64,000 nucleotides of DNA from Lycorma delicatula. Taxonomy: Eukaryota; Arthropoda; Insecta; Hemiptera; Fulgoridae. Position 1 is the first letter of the stretch, and every line of letters starts with the position of its first letter. Both the position numbers and the translations under genes were made by a program. Below are positions 47,401-60,500 of the stretch, piece after piece. The notes under the pieces are model-generated. The model was given only the letters and a program-made list of their open reading frames with translations. It was not told the origin of the DNA and did no database searches. Where the stretch lies: the NCBI RefSeq assembly GCF_047948215.1, contig NC_134456.1:65491529-65555528 (forward strand), written 5' to 3'.

Positions 47401-50400
47401 TGTTATTAAATACGCTCATAAAAAATTATTCTGACCTGATAAGAGGACATCAGAGAAATTAGCATAGTTAGAAAATAAGTTACTTAAAAACAAAGGGAAA
47501 AAATGAAGTCAACTATTATTGATTTCACATGTCGGGGCAGTAAACAAATATCACAGGTTACACACTTCAGAGGAAACCTTCAAATGTTTCGCGTATTAAA
47601 AAAACCTTGTAATGCACTGCCACCAGGTCAGCATATTATTCAATGTGCGTTAACAGGGGGAAGCACTTCAAGTGTCCCCTAAGTAGATTCCAACGAGGGG
47701 ACCGCTCGGTTTTTATGATTAAAATAGGACGCTTCTCCTACCGCTACACTTACTATATTCACTGCGCCAATCCCTCTGTTCATCATCAAAACACAAGCTT
47801 ACCCTTCTTCCTCATTGAGTTCTATCCTTCCACAGCCAATGAACACCAGACGATGTCTCACTCCCTTGTCATCTGGTCAATAAATTATATTCACCACAGA
47901 AAATACAACGGATTCTATCTTCTAGTCGTCGTTTATGAATACTTTTCTTCTTACAGTATTCTAATTCCGATAAACAGCAATGTAAACATTTTCGCTACAG
48001 CATTCCGTAAAAAAAGAATTGAATTAAATACGAACTAGCTCCTTGTAAATACTTTCTTCTTTAAAAATCACAACGAATTCAGGCCGGAAAGAACGAATAA
48101 AAGCCACAGGAGTATTTGTAAGGCATACACAGGAGTATTTAGATAATTAAAAAAATAATAATTTTAAATCCGAAATAGTTATTTACTGTTGTAACTACGA
48201 ATACATTAATTAGCATATCAGTTAACAGTTTTATTAATAGTAAGTTCTATGAACACCAGATTAGCAGATTCAATTAAACATGATATTTTCATTTCAGTAC
48301 AACCTTTAGTCATCCGTTGTACAACACAGCTGCATAAAAAATCCCTTCCTATTAACTTTATTGCGTCTCCCGATGCGCCTTATTTACAATAAAATTAACA
48401 CAACATAAAACGTTGTAGGAAAGATGGTGTTTGACCTCACAATATTTCTGCAAAGAATTACAGTATTTCAACAATTTTAACAAAATGAACTTAGTTTCTT
48501 ACACGATTCGTAAAACAGTCCTAAGACTGTTTCTGTAGCAATCTGTTAAACTGCTAAAAGGTTATCGGGAAAACCCGTAAAAACTTACTTCTACGATTAT
48601 CAAACAACATTCCATAATTAATATAATCGCTCGTCAAAGGAGCCAGGAAACAAAAAATATATCGGGCTGGAGAATTGAAGCGGCCCGGCCCGGCAATGCC
48701 CTTATTAAATACTACCGCTCTAAGAATCCTACTTCGAAAGCGCATAAACATTTTTCTGTAAATAACATAATATTCACAGTACGAATTTATTTTCGCTCAG
48801 GCCGAATAGACATCCGATAAGCGTAAATCAGATGAGCATCGATTAAGAATTTACTGTAATCGTACTCGCTAAAATTAACATACGTGAAGATACATCGTCG
48901 ACAGGAATTATGTTCGATCAAACCGATTAACGTTAAAAAAATACATGAATAATCGATTACAATTAATTTTACATAATTTACTAAAAGTACACAATTACTC
49001 CAATTACATAAATCGTTATGGATCTCATTATTGTGTTAATAACAATAAATATACGAGTAAGGATACAGTGAAATGACTAATACGCTTAACATCTGCATCC
49101 GGTTTATAGAAAATGGAAACGAAAACCTGAAATCTTATGTAGTTTATACAGAAACCCGACTAGATCCAGTTCTTAGAAAAAAAAGTATAAGAACACAGAA
49201 AGCATAAGACAGAATCCAGCAACACGCATCGACATATCACACACTACGTTTAATGTATAAATAGAAACGGATCTGGAAACCGGCTTCTATCATCCATAAC
49301 GTTTCTCGGTCCGATCTATACCGTCGTTCTACTTAAAGAGGAACTCAAACGGCACAACGGTTATCCGACTTCCAAAGATAGTACGCCGATACAACAAATG
49401 TCATAAGACAATAAATTACACGACATCAATACACGGAATACATTAATTATAAACAACAAAATTCTAAAACGCTTTACCAGTAAATTAACACAATGGAAGT
49501 AGAAATGGAAAAAAACAAACAATGAGCTTACCAATTTTAAATAAATGTAAACGTTACCAAATTAAAAAAAAAATTGATTAAATGAATAATCCATGAAATA
49601 TAAATTAGGTAAAACTAAAATGATAAGATGTCACGCACACAAATGTGTACACTACCTCCTTTAACGGTGGTAAGAACGTTTCATTTATTTGCTCTAATAA
49701 AAAACAAAAACGACAGTCAAACACACTGTTAAATTGACTATTTTTTAAAGCTTTATTAATACAATAAATGTAAAATTCACTCGACCTCTAACTTAAAATA
49801 AAAATTAAACTTGGTGGTTTGACCTTTTAAAACATCATTCTTTCCTTTCATTTATATTGTAAATTTTCACTAGTAAATTTAAACGCAATTACTTTCATCG
49901 AGTTAAAGGTTCCAATGGATAACAAAATGCTTGATCTTCATAAATTTCCTTAAATAATGCACAACTCACTCTTTGCACTGTGTATGTTTTACGCTACGTA
50001 TCGGTACGAATATTTTTATATTATCATTCGTAGATTCGTATTTATATTACCTGAAACTTTTTCTAATTTTAAGTATTACAATGTGGCAATTGAAATTTTG
50101 CACGGGCAGTGACTCGCTCTATCAAATGAAGTTAATAAATTCTCATTTAGTATCAAACTCTTAAACATTTTCTACAGCATTAATGAACTGACCATTAATG
50201 AACAACGTAGTTAATACTTATCAATTACATACCAAACGAGAGGTTCATCCCTTTATTTGACGATATAGTGGAGACCTACGCAAAAATGCTTAATATTTGA
50301 AATTATTACAATACCCGAGTAAGAACTACCGCAAATATTATAACATTTTAATTCTGGTTCAACTACGAAAATACACTCCATAGTGTATTACCATACATAA

Positions 50401-50429
50401 CTTGTATTACCATACGTAACTTGTAAATA
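44442..50429. other. AT-rich stretch with no recognised gene
   Basis: Frames at 46156-46521 (121 codons) and 47643-48038 (131 codons) on the plus strand have no recognisable domain, and their lengths are not exceptional for six frames of this much DNA. A short GC-rich spot, CGGCCCGGCCCGGC, lies at about 48680. A B-box-bearing patch at 44945-45105 is listed separately. Confidence 0.55.
44945..45105 (-). repeat. Possible second SINE family or pol III-related fragment
   Basis: On the minus strand, GTGATTCGAATTCCACC resembles a tRNA B box (GGTTCGANTCC). It is followed by GAGGCACGCACATTCACATC and a GC-richer body containing GACCCGGGTAATTC. A-box sequence at the expected distance is not clear, and no second copy is in the window. 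It may be the 3' part of a tRNA-derived repeat. Confidence 0.3.
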
Positions 50430-51116
50430 AAAAAACATCTGATGTGGACAACACATGACTTCCTTGTACGCCTATTAAATTACAAATACATATATTTTTA
50501 AAATTAAAAGTGCATAAAATTTTATTTCATATTATTTAATTTTTTATTATTATTGAAGAATTATTTATTGTAAAAAAAAGTTTATACAATTAGAGGTTAT
50601 AATTATTAATAAATCAATATATTTCAATAAAAAAAGGAGATGAAGTCTGATTCGAACCGATGTGCCTTCCCCTTGTAAGATCCAAATATTTCATTAATTA
50701 AATTTTTATTTGGCTATAACTCTGTACCATTTATGATATACATAAAAATGTATATTGTAAATGGTACCATTTATAATAAGTACCATTTATGATATATCGT
50801 TGAAATGCTCTGTATTACTGAAGTTAAGAAAAGTCCAAAATCCAAATTTTTTTAGATTCTGGGCTTATTTGGAAACTTTTGGTCCAGTCGATTGCAATCG
50901 AAAGGGGAGGTGCACAACTAGATGTTACAACAGTCCTAAATCCGAAATTTCAACATCCTACGGCTAATCGTTTTTGAGTTATGCAAGATGCATACATACG
51001 TACGTACAGACAGACGTCACGCCGAAACTAGTCAAAATGGATGTTTCCGTTGAAATCTGAAAACCTAAATTTTTCGCGATCACAATACTTCCTTTACATC
51101 GTACAAAGAAGTAATA
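50430..51116 (-). repeat. Dispersed repeat A, copy 2
   Basis: This is the inverted counterpart of 7410-8080, matching over essentially its whole length with scattered substitutions and small indels. It contains an extra duplicated phrase around TGGTACCATTTAT (about 50760-50790) absent from copy 1. The end shared with copy 1 reads GTACAAAGAAGTAATA at 51101-51116. The minus-strand frame 50979-51182 here is a by-product. Confidence 0.75.
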
Positions 51117-52855
51117 ATAGTAATAAGTAAAATTTTGTTTACATAGCATGTGAACAAGATCATCTAATACGTAAATAATCAACTTAAAAAAAAATCAACG
51201 CAATACAATACGTAACTATTTAACATTCATACCTAGTCTTCGAAATTAACAATCTGTATGAACTTTGCAATCCGTGTATTTTCATAACGTAACTTTTTGG
51301 TTAATGTTACATTTATGAATTGAAATCTTAAAAAAAGGAAAATTTATTCCTTACCACATATGAAAAGAATACCTATTCTTTTCAAAACACACGATTTTTT
51401 TAACATAAATAATATCTATTAGATATAGAAGTACAACCGTAAACCGCACTGCAACGCCCCTGTGAACAACGGAACGCCAACTCATAGGAATCATTAACTA
51501 ACCACTACCAGGATTCGATTTAATTATGGCGGGATAACATCAATCAGAAGATAAGCGTAATTTTATTTTACTTGCATTAAATTCTCTAAAAAAAAATACA
51601 TTTATTTTTCCGAAAATTAACGATTTATCTTAAGCAGATAAACTCATCCAAGACGTACCTTGAAAATCAATTCATATCTTCAAATGAAGTTAAAATAAGG
51701 AATATTCTAATGAAAATTGAAAAGAATAAACCTAGTATTGAAAATCTTATAAAAATTTGTACAAATTTCAGTTTATCGTAGTTAAGCATTTTTTTTAAAT
51801 GACTTCATGAAGTCCAAATAAATTATGGTTAATTTATTCTCAATTTTCGAGTTCACAAAATTAACAACGTTTTTAGTAAAAGTTTATGTAGCAACAACAG
51901 ATATTACAAATAAATACAACGAATTACAAACGACTATAATAAAATTTAACTTTAAATTTAAAAAAAAGACAATTACATTCAGTCAAATAAATATTATACG
52001 TACAACGTTTTCAGCGAAATAAGCTACAGCTAACTTATACGGTACAACAGAACATCAGGGCATACACGTGTAACTGTAACTGGAAAAAACGAGGACACTG
52101 ATCAGCCAGGAACAGAAAAATGAAGAGGTTAACCGTAGAGTTGCCTGAACACCGAGCACATATTAGAGTTTAGTACTTTACCTACCTAAACCTTTCTTTA
52201 ATTAAGACTCGAGGTAAAATAAGTTGAATGGCTGAATAAACAAGTAAAACCCAGAACTTTAACTGCATTCCAACGACAAAGGTATTACTTATTACGAGTC
52301 ACTTTCTACCCGTCTGTCATATGCTCCACAAATACAACGCTCTCTCTTTCTCTGTTTATGTAGCATACTACTTGTGCCGGCGTAAGATTTAAAGTTTAAC
52401 GCAGATACTTAGCTGTAAAAATAAAAATACTTCAAACGATTATTCGTAGTATATAATATACGTTCGATATATAAAAACATAAATGTAACACAATACAACG
52501 GGATTATCGATGATAATTTAATGTTAATAAGATTTTAATATAGCACTTTCAATAATTTATCACTAAACCGATCGGATGAAAAAGGATACATAGGCGGCCG
52601 TGAACACAATAACTAACTGGATTTGTGGCCTATCTAAAGATTTCCTCCTTTAACTGTTAACTTTCTTAAAACTTCAACTCGCTTTTCAAGACACGTGTAC
52701 CGTTAACGGCAGCCGAACGGTAATGCGAATCATTAGCAACGATGTAGACACCGCTAACACAAACGACATAACACAAAATATAAATAATGATGCAAGGCGA
52801 GTTTTGGCGTTCTTAAGATTATAAGCGGCACAAACACCTGACGAAACGTAATTAC
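51117..52855. other. AT-rich DNA, probable start of first intron of the minus-strand gene
   Basis: No coding sequence was recognised. If the exon ending at 52856 is real, intron sequence starts at 52855 and runs to lower coordinates through this stretch. The 65-codon frame at 51825-52022 is Lys/Thr/Asn-rich and unremarkable. Confidence 0.45.
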
Positions 52856-53125
52856 CTGGCGGTTATGTTTGCGAGCCTGGGAATGAGATCGATGTCGTGC
52901 GGTTTCCCTAGTTCTAGAGGCGGTTGGAGCGACAGGTGCAGGAGAAGCTGCGGCGACGACGGTGCCCAACGTCATCGGGAAAGGTTCGACGATAACGCTC
53001 GGAGACTCCGGTACCAGTACGGAATAACGTTTGTTAGGGATGACCATGGCGGAAGGGCCGCGGGTGCTTTTGCTCCGCCGTAACAGCCGTAGCATCTGAT
53101 TCTTGAGAGTGGCGACCAGGGGCAT
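52856..53125 (-). CDS. Candidate first coding exon of an unidentified gene (partial)
   Basis: On the minus strand ATG at 53125 opens exactly 90 codons, ending at CGCCAG|GTAATT, a good splice donor in phase 0. The peptide is MPLVATLKNQMLRLLRRSKS, then PSAMVIPNKRYSVLVPESPS, then an Ala/Pro/Val-rich segment (TLGTVVAAASPAPVAPTAS), and a basic Arg/His/Ser-rich end (RETARHRSHSQARKHNRQ). It is rich in Ser, Pro, Ala and Arg, like a disordered N-terminal tail, and quite unlike the Lys/Asn/Phe-rich chance frames elsewhere. It lies in a CpG-rich island, as an insect promoter-proximal exon may. An in-frame GTG precedes the ATG, and reading past the donor runs to a stop at 52754. I do not recognise the family and found no second exon. 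The plus-strand frame 52865-53083 overlaps and is taken as a shadow. Confidence 0.5.
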
Positions 53126-53345
53126 CACGAGCCCAAAAGCCCCTGGACATGCCCTCGCACAAACACACGCGCGCTCCGCCGGAGCAGTCGCCGGAGAATC
53201 GATACGCCACGCGACCGGTCGTAAGCAGACTGACTGGTCGAAACCGCACCGCTCCTAGCTACGCTCTACACTGCCTACCGTGATAAAGAAGGGAGGGGAT
53301 CCCACCTGTCTATCCGCAGCAACGCGCCGAGCCGCACCGCACGCC
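52860..53345 (-). promoter_or_regulatory. CpG-rich island, candidate promoter and 5' leader
   Basis: This is the most GC- and CpG-dense host-like stretch in the window (GGCGACGACGG, GCGCGCTCCGCCGGAGC, CGCGCCGAGCCGCACCGCACGC). It covers the candidate first exon and about 220 bases upstream of its ATG on the minus strand. Another donor-like GAA|GTAAGT lies at about 53346-53354 on that strand. It could end an even earlier noncoding exon. No TATA box is obvious at a sensible distance. Transposons cannot be excluded as the source of the GC content, but no transposon motif is present. Confidence 0.5.
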
Positions 53346-56001
53346 TACTTACTTCACCGTTGTAGACTACGTGTATTATAGTTACTACGAAATATTAAAA
53401 CCTCAAACTATAACCGATAAATAACATAAACCCATTAAACAAATTACATATTACGACACCAAAAAGGACATCGTTACAACACGTAAATCGAAGGATAAAA
53501 ATAAGTGAATTCCGATTTTCATTCATTCATAAAAAAATTACTGATTTGACAGGAATTCCGTTGCGCACAAGGCTAAGAAAATATCACTTTACACAGCTTA
53601 CATTTTACAGCGATAATAATTTAAATAAAATTCGAAACGACCAGTGCACGTACGCTTCACAATCCCGCTTTGATTATGAAAAGCATTTAAAGAATTATCA
53701 TTGTTAGTTCCTACAAAAATGACGATTTCTGAACAGAGTAACAAGCGATATAATAAACAACTGTCACTTAAGTAATTTAAAAGAGATAAAATTAATAGCA
53801 AAATAAAACGAATCATCAGTAAGTCCTTACCAAGTCCAGACAGTCCAATTAAGGAAAGCGCTATAATAATAACAATGACAGAGGAATATAATTATGTTCA
53901 TCGCGGTCAATACTTACGGATTACGTTAATTCAATCTTGATAAAAAAAAACATAAAAATAATGTATTATATAACGTAGCGCTCATTAAAAAGTCGCTTTA
54001 TATTCAATAAAAACGTTTATATTAACTAAATTCTATCCTCAAATAAAACTATATTTTTACAGAAAATTTTAATAATATACTGGATAACAAAAAATTAAAA
54101 TAATCATTACCCGGTAAAATACATATTAAATTCTGCTATAAAATCTTTTACGAGGGAATAAACATTTTGTAATATTCATTGTCATATTTCAATATTTCAC
54201 CGTTCATCAAAGTTATTTACAATTTCGGTGTTTCATCAATTAATACCGCTTCTGAATAAATGTAACTCGCATATAATTTACATACATTCACATTTCTCGA
54301 TAATAAAAAGTTTCTTAATTTTTTATTTTCAGAAACACCCATAAATTATTCATCTATCTAGGCGACTTGCAGTTATCCTAACTGCTTCCATATCCTCTCC
54401 ATAACCCGCTACAAGTTTAAAACTAGAAATAATGACACGATACAATCCTGAAAAGTTATGCCGGTGAACAGTTCTTTCGTCACTTTTACAGTAGAAATCA
54501 TAAAAATATTGAACTCAACAATTTTGTTAATAAAATAATTGAGAATATAAATTATTGAAATGCAACATGTAACGACAAATTTGTTCAAAATGATCTAATA
54601 TATTGAGGAAGTCGTGATTTTAAAAATTAACGAAATTAAAAAAAAAAAATTCAATGTGATTAATTTTTTAAGAACGTACTATTTACTCGTTAATGCATTT
54701 ATTACGAAACCAAAATCAGAAAATATTTACAATACCGCGACTATGAAACTTAAAACCAGCCGGCATAAATTTTTCGATTTCGACTTTCCAGTAACCTTTA
54801 ATTTTTATGGAGGTAATCTTTAATTGAACGGTTTGAATACATACATGCTGTTTTATTTTCGAACGGCTAATCAAATTTTAGAAAAAAAATTAAAAATAAC
54901 AATTTTAGAAATATTTTTCAACGGCAAAACTAGTAATATTTCAAATGCTTCTATGATCGTTGTGCAGGGAAATAGCTAACAGCCGTCACCTCTTCCTGCT
55001 CTAGTACCGAATACTGGGCGTAAACTAGTCGATACAATGCAATAACGACCTTGAAGCAAACCGGGTTTCCTTGACATTCCTAGACACATTGGTAAGGACA
55101 ATAGCCAGGCAGGAGTCAAATGCTATCGATGAACTCAAGCGCCTAAGATATAAATACTTAATTTCGCAAGCAGGTAAGGCAGATCATACGTGCCAATGCA
55201 CAAAAACAAATACATACTGCAAAAAAAAAAAAAAATAAAATAAAGTAAGTATCCAATAGACTAGAATAAGGGAAGCAAACAAATGCGAGCTGCATACTGA
55301 TAACATTCTCGAACATACAGGTACGCAATTTATATGCCGATCGAGAAGATTTTGCATACAAATTGAAAATTTAAGATTAAATACATGTTTCTTATTTAAT
55401 ATTAGCTAATCAATAAGTCACGTTATTAACTGAAACAATCGCTAAAAAAATATTATTTAATACGTATGAACTTAAATTTAATAACCTAGATGCAGAACTG
55501 AGAACAGTTATTTCCACAATAAAGCGAATTACAGTCATTACTGGTTATTAAAAATAATGTAAAACCAGCAAATTTTCTCAAAACTGTCACCAGCACATAT
55601 AAACTCACCGTACTTCTTTAAATCAAATTCATCGCTTCCATAATACAATGTAAAATTTAAAATTAATACGCAAAAAACCCATTATCAATAAAATGAATAG
55701 CGCTTTATTACAAGTATCGATCAAGTTTTCTATTTTTAAATACATATATAATCAACTGATATATGAATGTACAAATAGAAAGAATATAATGTAATGATTG
55801 AAGCAGAAGAAAAAATAAAGCATACAGAATTTGATTTTTCAATCGACATCCACAAAGATTAATTCAAACAAAAAATGTTTTAACATTTTTCTGCAAAGGA
55901 GAGATAAAGAAAAATTACAGTTTTACGATTGCTTACAACAATGTTAATCAGAAAAATACTATCTTCATATGTAATAGCATTCAGCTCCACATACTTACGC
56001 A

Positions 56002-56026
56002 GTTTAAAAGTAATTTACTTTTAAAC
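56002..56026. repeat. Perfect 12-bp palindrome with 1-nt spacer
   Basis: GTTTAAAAGTAA and its exact complement are separated by one T. Isolated; no function visible. Confidence 0.7.
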
Positions 56027-57511
56027 AGATTTTTTTGTGTCATTTATTACAGTAGTATGGTAAACTGCGTTTAAAATATAATTGTGCTAAGAGAAAATAT
56101 AATCTGAAAATTGAACTTTTTTTTAGGTAACTCAAGTAGAAAAATGATGTAAACAATCTAAATCATGCAGAAGACATTACGCAATCCTGATAAATAAATA
56201 AATAGAGCTTATTTATAAAATAATTTTAGAATTTAAAATGAATATTTTATAAATATAAAATTTCACTCTGCATATCATGGAAGATCATACTTTTCTAATA
56301 CGGTTTAAAGCTCAGTTGTGTACTTCCACCCCACACAACTGCATAGATGAGAGTCGTTTCGTTAGAAACGCTTTATCTTTTTATGGGCGGCTTTTAATTT
56401 TGGAAGAAAAACAATTTTAGTTGCAGTGTTTATTTGTTTTTAATAATGAATTCTGGTTCTGTGAGTGGAGCATAAGACTGCTAGGTCCATGAAGAATAAC
56501 AGGATCGTAGAGCCCGTACATTTTTGATGGCGATGTAGAAGGGACGGGACTGCTTGTAAATCATCTCAGAATCCTTTTTTCCTTTCCGGTGACTGCACAG
56601 TAAGTATTTCAGAAATACTTATCGGGTGAAGTCAACTCTCCTAAATCCCATAAAAAAACGGTCCTCTACTGGACGAATCTTCGAAGCGTAGACCTCGTCC
56701 TTCAGAGAATAATAATATCGTGTAATGAAGTATTAATGAGGTTTGGTTTTTTTTTTAAATCAGAATAAAAGAAATAAAAACCTAACCTACTATCTCCATG
56801 AAATACGACATCCAGTGGAGAGGATAACAGCAACCGTAAAAAATATACAATCCGCTGAATCGAACGTGCGCAAAAATCGAATATAGGTAGTTAAAAATGT
56901 CAGCAAGGATAAAATTTGGGCGTAAATAAAAAATCAACTTTAACAGACACCATTATAATCATATACTGATTTAAGTTTTTCCTGTAATAAGTTTATATGA
57001 TGTGAGATCACAAAAATAATTATACTGTGGAAATATATAGTAGAAGATCTAAGTAAAGAAAAAAGCGCATTAAAAGACGCTTTGGAAACTTTTAACTGAT
57101 TTTTGAATAGTATTATTTTAGAAGAGATTCATCGAGCATTAAATGAAATGCATAATCAAATACGGCCATGTTAATATGTAAACGAAAAACACTGATAAAT
57201 TTCACTGGTTTTATAACTTCAATAACTAAGAAAAAAGTTTTTATAACTACTGAGTATATAAAATGATAAAGAGTATATCTTTTAACAAACAAAATAACAG
57301 AGATAAGAGCCTTTTATTTTATGCAACAGAATATTGTACTGTATTATATTTAGATTCATCAGTTTCTAACGAATAATAAATATGGAGAAAAAACATAAAA
57401 ATTCATTCGATGTTCATGAACTTTACTTTTTAACTTTCAAGATAAAAATTAATTTTAAAACCACAGACAGAAATAATGCATATTATTACCATTTAAAGTA
57501 CAGAAAGGGAA

Positions 57512-57523
57512 GGGGGGGGGGGG
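57512..57523 (+). repeat. G12 homopolymer
   Basis: Twelve consecutive G residues preceded by GGGAA give a G-quadruplex-capable run. This is rare in DNA this AT-rich. An assembly or sequencing length error in the homopolymer is also possible. Confidence 0.9.
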
Positions 57524-60500
57524 TTACTTTATATTGAAGTACAGAGGTAATGCTACGAAATACGTTACTATTGAATTTGCGTCCCCCAAAAATAAGATAA
57601 CAGTCGCAGATAAATCTTTTTTCTTAGTTTTAATAATTCTTATTACTAACTTTCTTAAATGCCAATTAAATATAGCTGGTTTCATAACAAACCTACATTA
57701 CAAAGAATCTAATAATAAGAATCTATTATATTCTTATCCAGTATACGACTAATATTAGCAATTAATGTAACAATGAATGCCGTGTAATAAGAAATAACAG
57801 CTGCAATGGCCTTCATAAAATAACAACTGTGTAGAAAGAGATCACACCCGACATACGAGCAATTACTGGGAGCACAATTCAGAGGCAATTAATCAAACTA
57901 ATGCTGGGCTTTAAGTAATAAAAAAATTAATACAGTCGAATAATAGCACAGTACATTTACGAAACGGTACGTACACGCTTCCACTTACACATATAAATTC
58001 TTAAAAGGTTAATTTTTATACGTCAATAACAAATAATTCCACGCAAGAATTGCAACACCTAACACTAATCGTTAAAACGGAAACCGCACTATTAATACGA
58101 ACCCAAAATACACTTAGCTATTAAAATCAGAAGTTTAAACTAAAAATGTTAAACACAGTTTACAACCGAGTTTTTGCACTGAAATTTAATTTGTTGGAAA
58201 ATTATCAAAGATTTATATAATAAAAATCAATGAATGAAATTGAAGTACATTACTACCCAGAAATCTGGCCGGAAGATTTTTAAAGGAACGTGGGATATAC
58301 TTCCAAACGCTCCCAAATACAGGACTGCCCAAGGACTCTGAACAAAAAGGTCAAACTGCGGCTGAAGTTCTAACAAGGTAAAATCTGTGCTTCTTAATTC
58401 TACTTAATGCAATATAAAAAAAAATTATACAACACATCCCAGATGTAGGAAAACCCCGATAATATATAATGGAAAATGGTATTACTAATATAAATCGGAA
58501 ATAATAAAAAGCAATTAATAAATGACAAGATATGCAATTGTATCAAAATATACAGTCATCTGTATTATAACATTTTCTGAACGGTTAATTATTCAAATAC
58601 CGTTAAATTACATGGAATATCTTATTAAACACAAATAAAGAACATCGATAGTAGACGATTATTGAGAAATAAGAGTACGCTCCAAAACCCGTTCAATGCA
58701 TTTTTTACCAATTTCTTTACTAAACTTCATTTTTCACCGACGAGACGGAGCCGATATTAAGTAACTAATTGAAGATTAAATCTGTTAAAAATGTTTTCAG
58801 TCATAAGAATATTAATGTTACCTTCGCCCTTAAAATCCTGTTCATGGGCGGGAATATTCTTTGGTTTAAGGTTTATGTGTCGTTATCTTCCACGAGATAA
58901 ATTTTATCCCACCGATCTATAATAGAGATGTGCACTAAATTGCAGGCAGCCCAGATTGGATATTTAAATGAATAAAAATATTTAAACTTATTTACGCTTT
59001 CTATCAAGACAGCCTAGAAAGTTACAGAAGACAGCCTAGAACAGTTATTTGTATATACATATATATTTTAATTATTTTCTAGAAATCCCGGTTAAAAATA
59101 CTTTTTTGTAGCTTCTCCTAAGTACTGTATATCTGTAAATTAATAAATTTTTACAATCAACTAACTGATGATATGCGTCAGGCATTACGCAAGGCTAAAG
59201 GGATGTCCGAAAAAAGCGTTACGTTGTTTCGCTGTAAACAATGCCTGAAGTAATTATTACTACACACCAAGAAATTCGTTATGTATCTTATCAACAGAAT
59301 ATCGATAAACGAAACCAAGCTGCTAAAATAATGTATAAAAAAATGGCATCGTAGTTTTAAGTAAAATTCGAGGCTTATTATATAAAGCTATCAAATCCAT
59401 TGATAACATATTTTAAGCCGTGTTCACACCCTACGGTCAATACGAAGTTTTATTTTTTCGAATAAAAGATAATCCTAAAATATAATATAGAAAAAAAACG
59501 TTTGCCACCATAAATGTAGGCAAATATTACTAAGTTAGATTCGACCAGCTTAAGGGGAAAAATTAATCGTAAACGTTACGTTAAAGTATTTTTTTTCTAT
59601 CGTAAACTAACTACAATGAAACAAGGGCTCGGATGTTCCTATTTCTTGCCACATCTTCGTGGAATAGTTAAAACGTAAAAAAGATTCAAATGAAAGTTAG
59701 ACTTTTTAAAAATCGACGTTTAATTTTATCTCGTAGATAAAAATATCTGTTTTGTTTATTGCTTGTTTGTTTGATAGGCTGCTAGTTAAACTTTCCTTAC
59801 TTCATCTATCACAAACTTGTGTAACCTCCTCTTACTAACACACAGGTTAAAAAAAATAAATACAACCATTAAATTTACGGAATGAAATAAATGGAAACCT
59901 AACGGAATCAGACATCAGCCTATTTACTACATTAGTCGTCTAGAATAACTTTTGCTGACGGAATAAATACCGTATAGGCGAAAATGGAGTAAAAATTTAC
60001 AAAGTTAAATAACTTTTTATCAAAATTTTACATTTAAATTATGATGCAATGGAGCTCCACGACACGTATAAATAAATAGCGCTATTTAACAGCAATAAAA
60101 TTCAAGCCATAATATAACAGCCTTGAATTAATAATTATTACAAGTTTCAAACACAAGGGCATCATTTACGGATGATAAACGTACGTGTCTTTTTTTATTA
60201 ATATAACAATGAAAAAGTATGAAATTTTGAGATAAACTATCTAATATTATTTATCTACAATCCTTTTCGTCAAAGATAATTTTTTTATAACTTTCTTCAA
60301 TAAAGCCACATTAAAAGGATCCTACACTAACGTAAAGTCAACAGTTATTTTTAAAATGAACAAATAGACAAAATTAAAACAATAATTAAAGCGATTATAA
60401 AACGTGTTAATGTGATGAAAATCAATCTCGGTGCATCAAATTAATACACATTAAACAATACTTTAATTACTGTATTTTTCACGTAATTTACAATTTAAAA

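Noticed and set aside
46156..48038. Frames of 121 and 131 codons on the plus strand
   Set aside because: No domain, no promoter or splice context, and lengths are within what six frames of 64 kb at this composition can give.
52865..53083. Plus-strand frame in the CpG island
   Set aside because: It overlaps the better-supported minus-strand exon, has no splice or start context, and its Arg/Gly-rich composition is expected from GC-rich antisense.
55085..55145. RNase H-like phrase (RHIGKDNSQAG) suggesting a LINE fragment
   Set aside because: Only about ten residues match a loose pattern, and the surrounding frames do not continue it.
56460..56720. Partly open minus-strand reading KDEVYASKIRPVEDRFFMGF
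   Set aside because: It is broken by stops, shows no recognisable family, and has no second copy in the window. Composition alone is not enough to call a gene.
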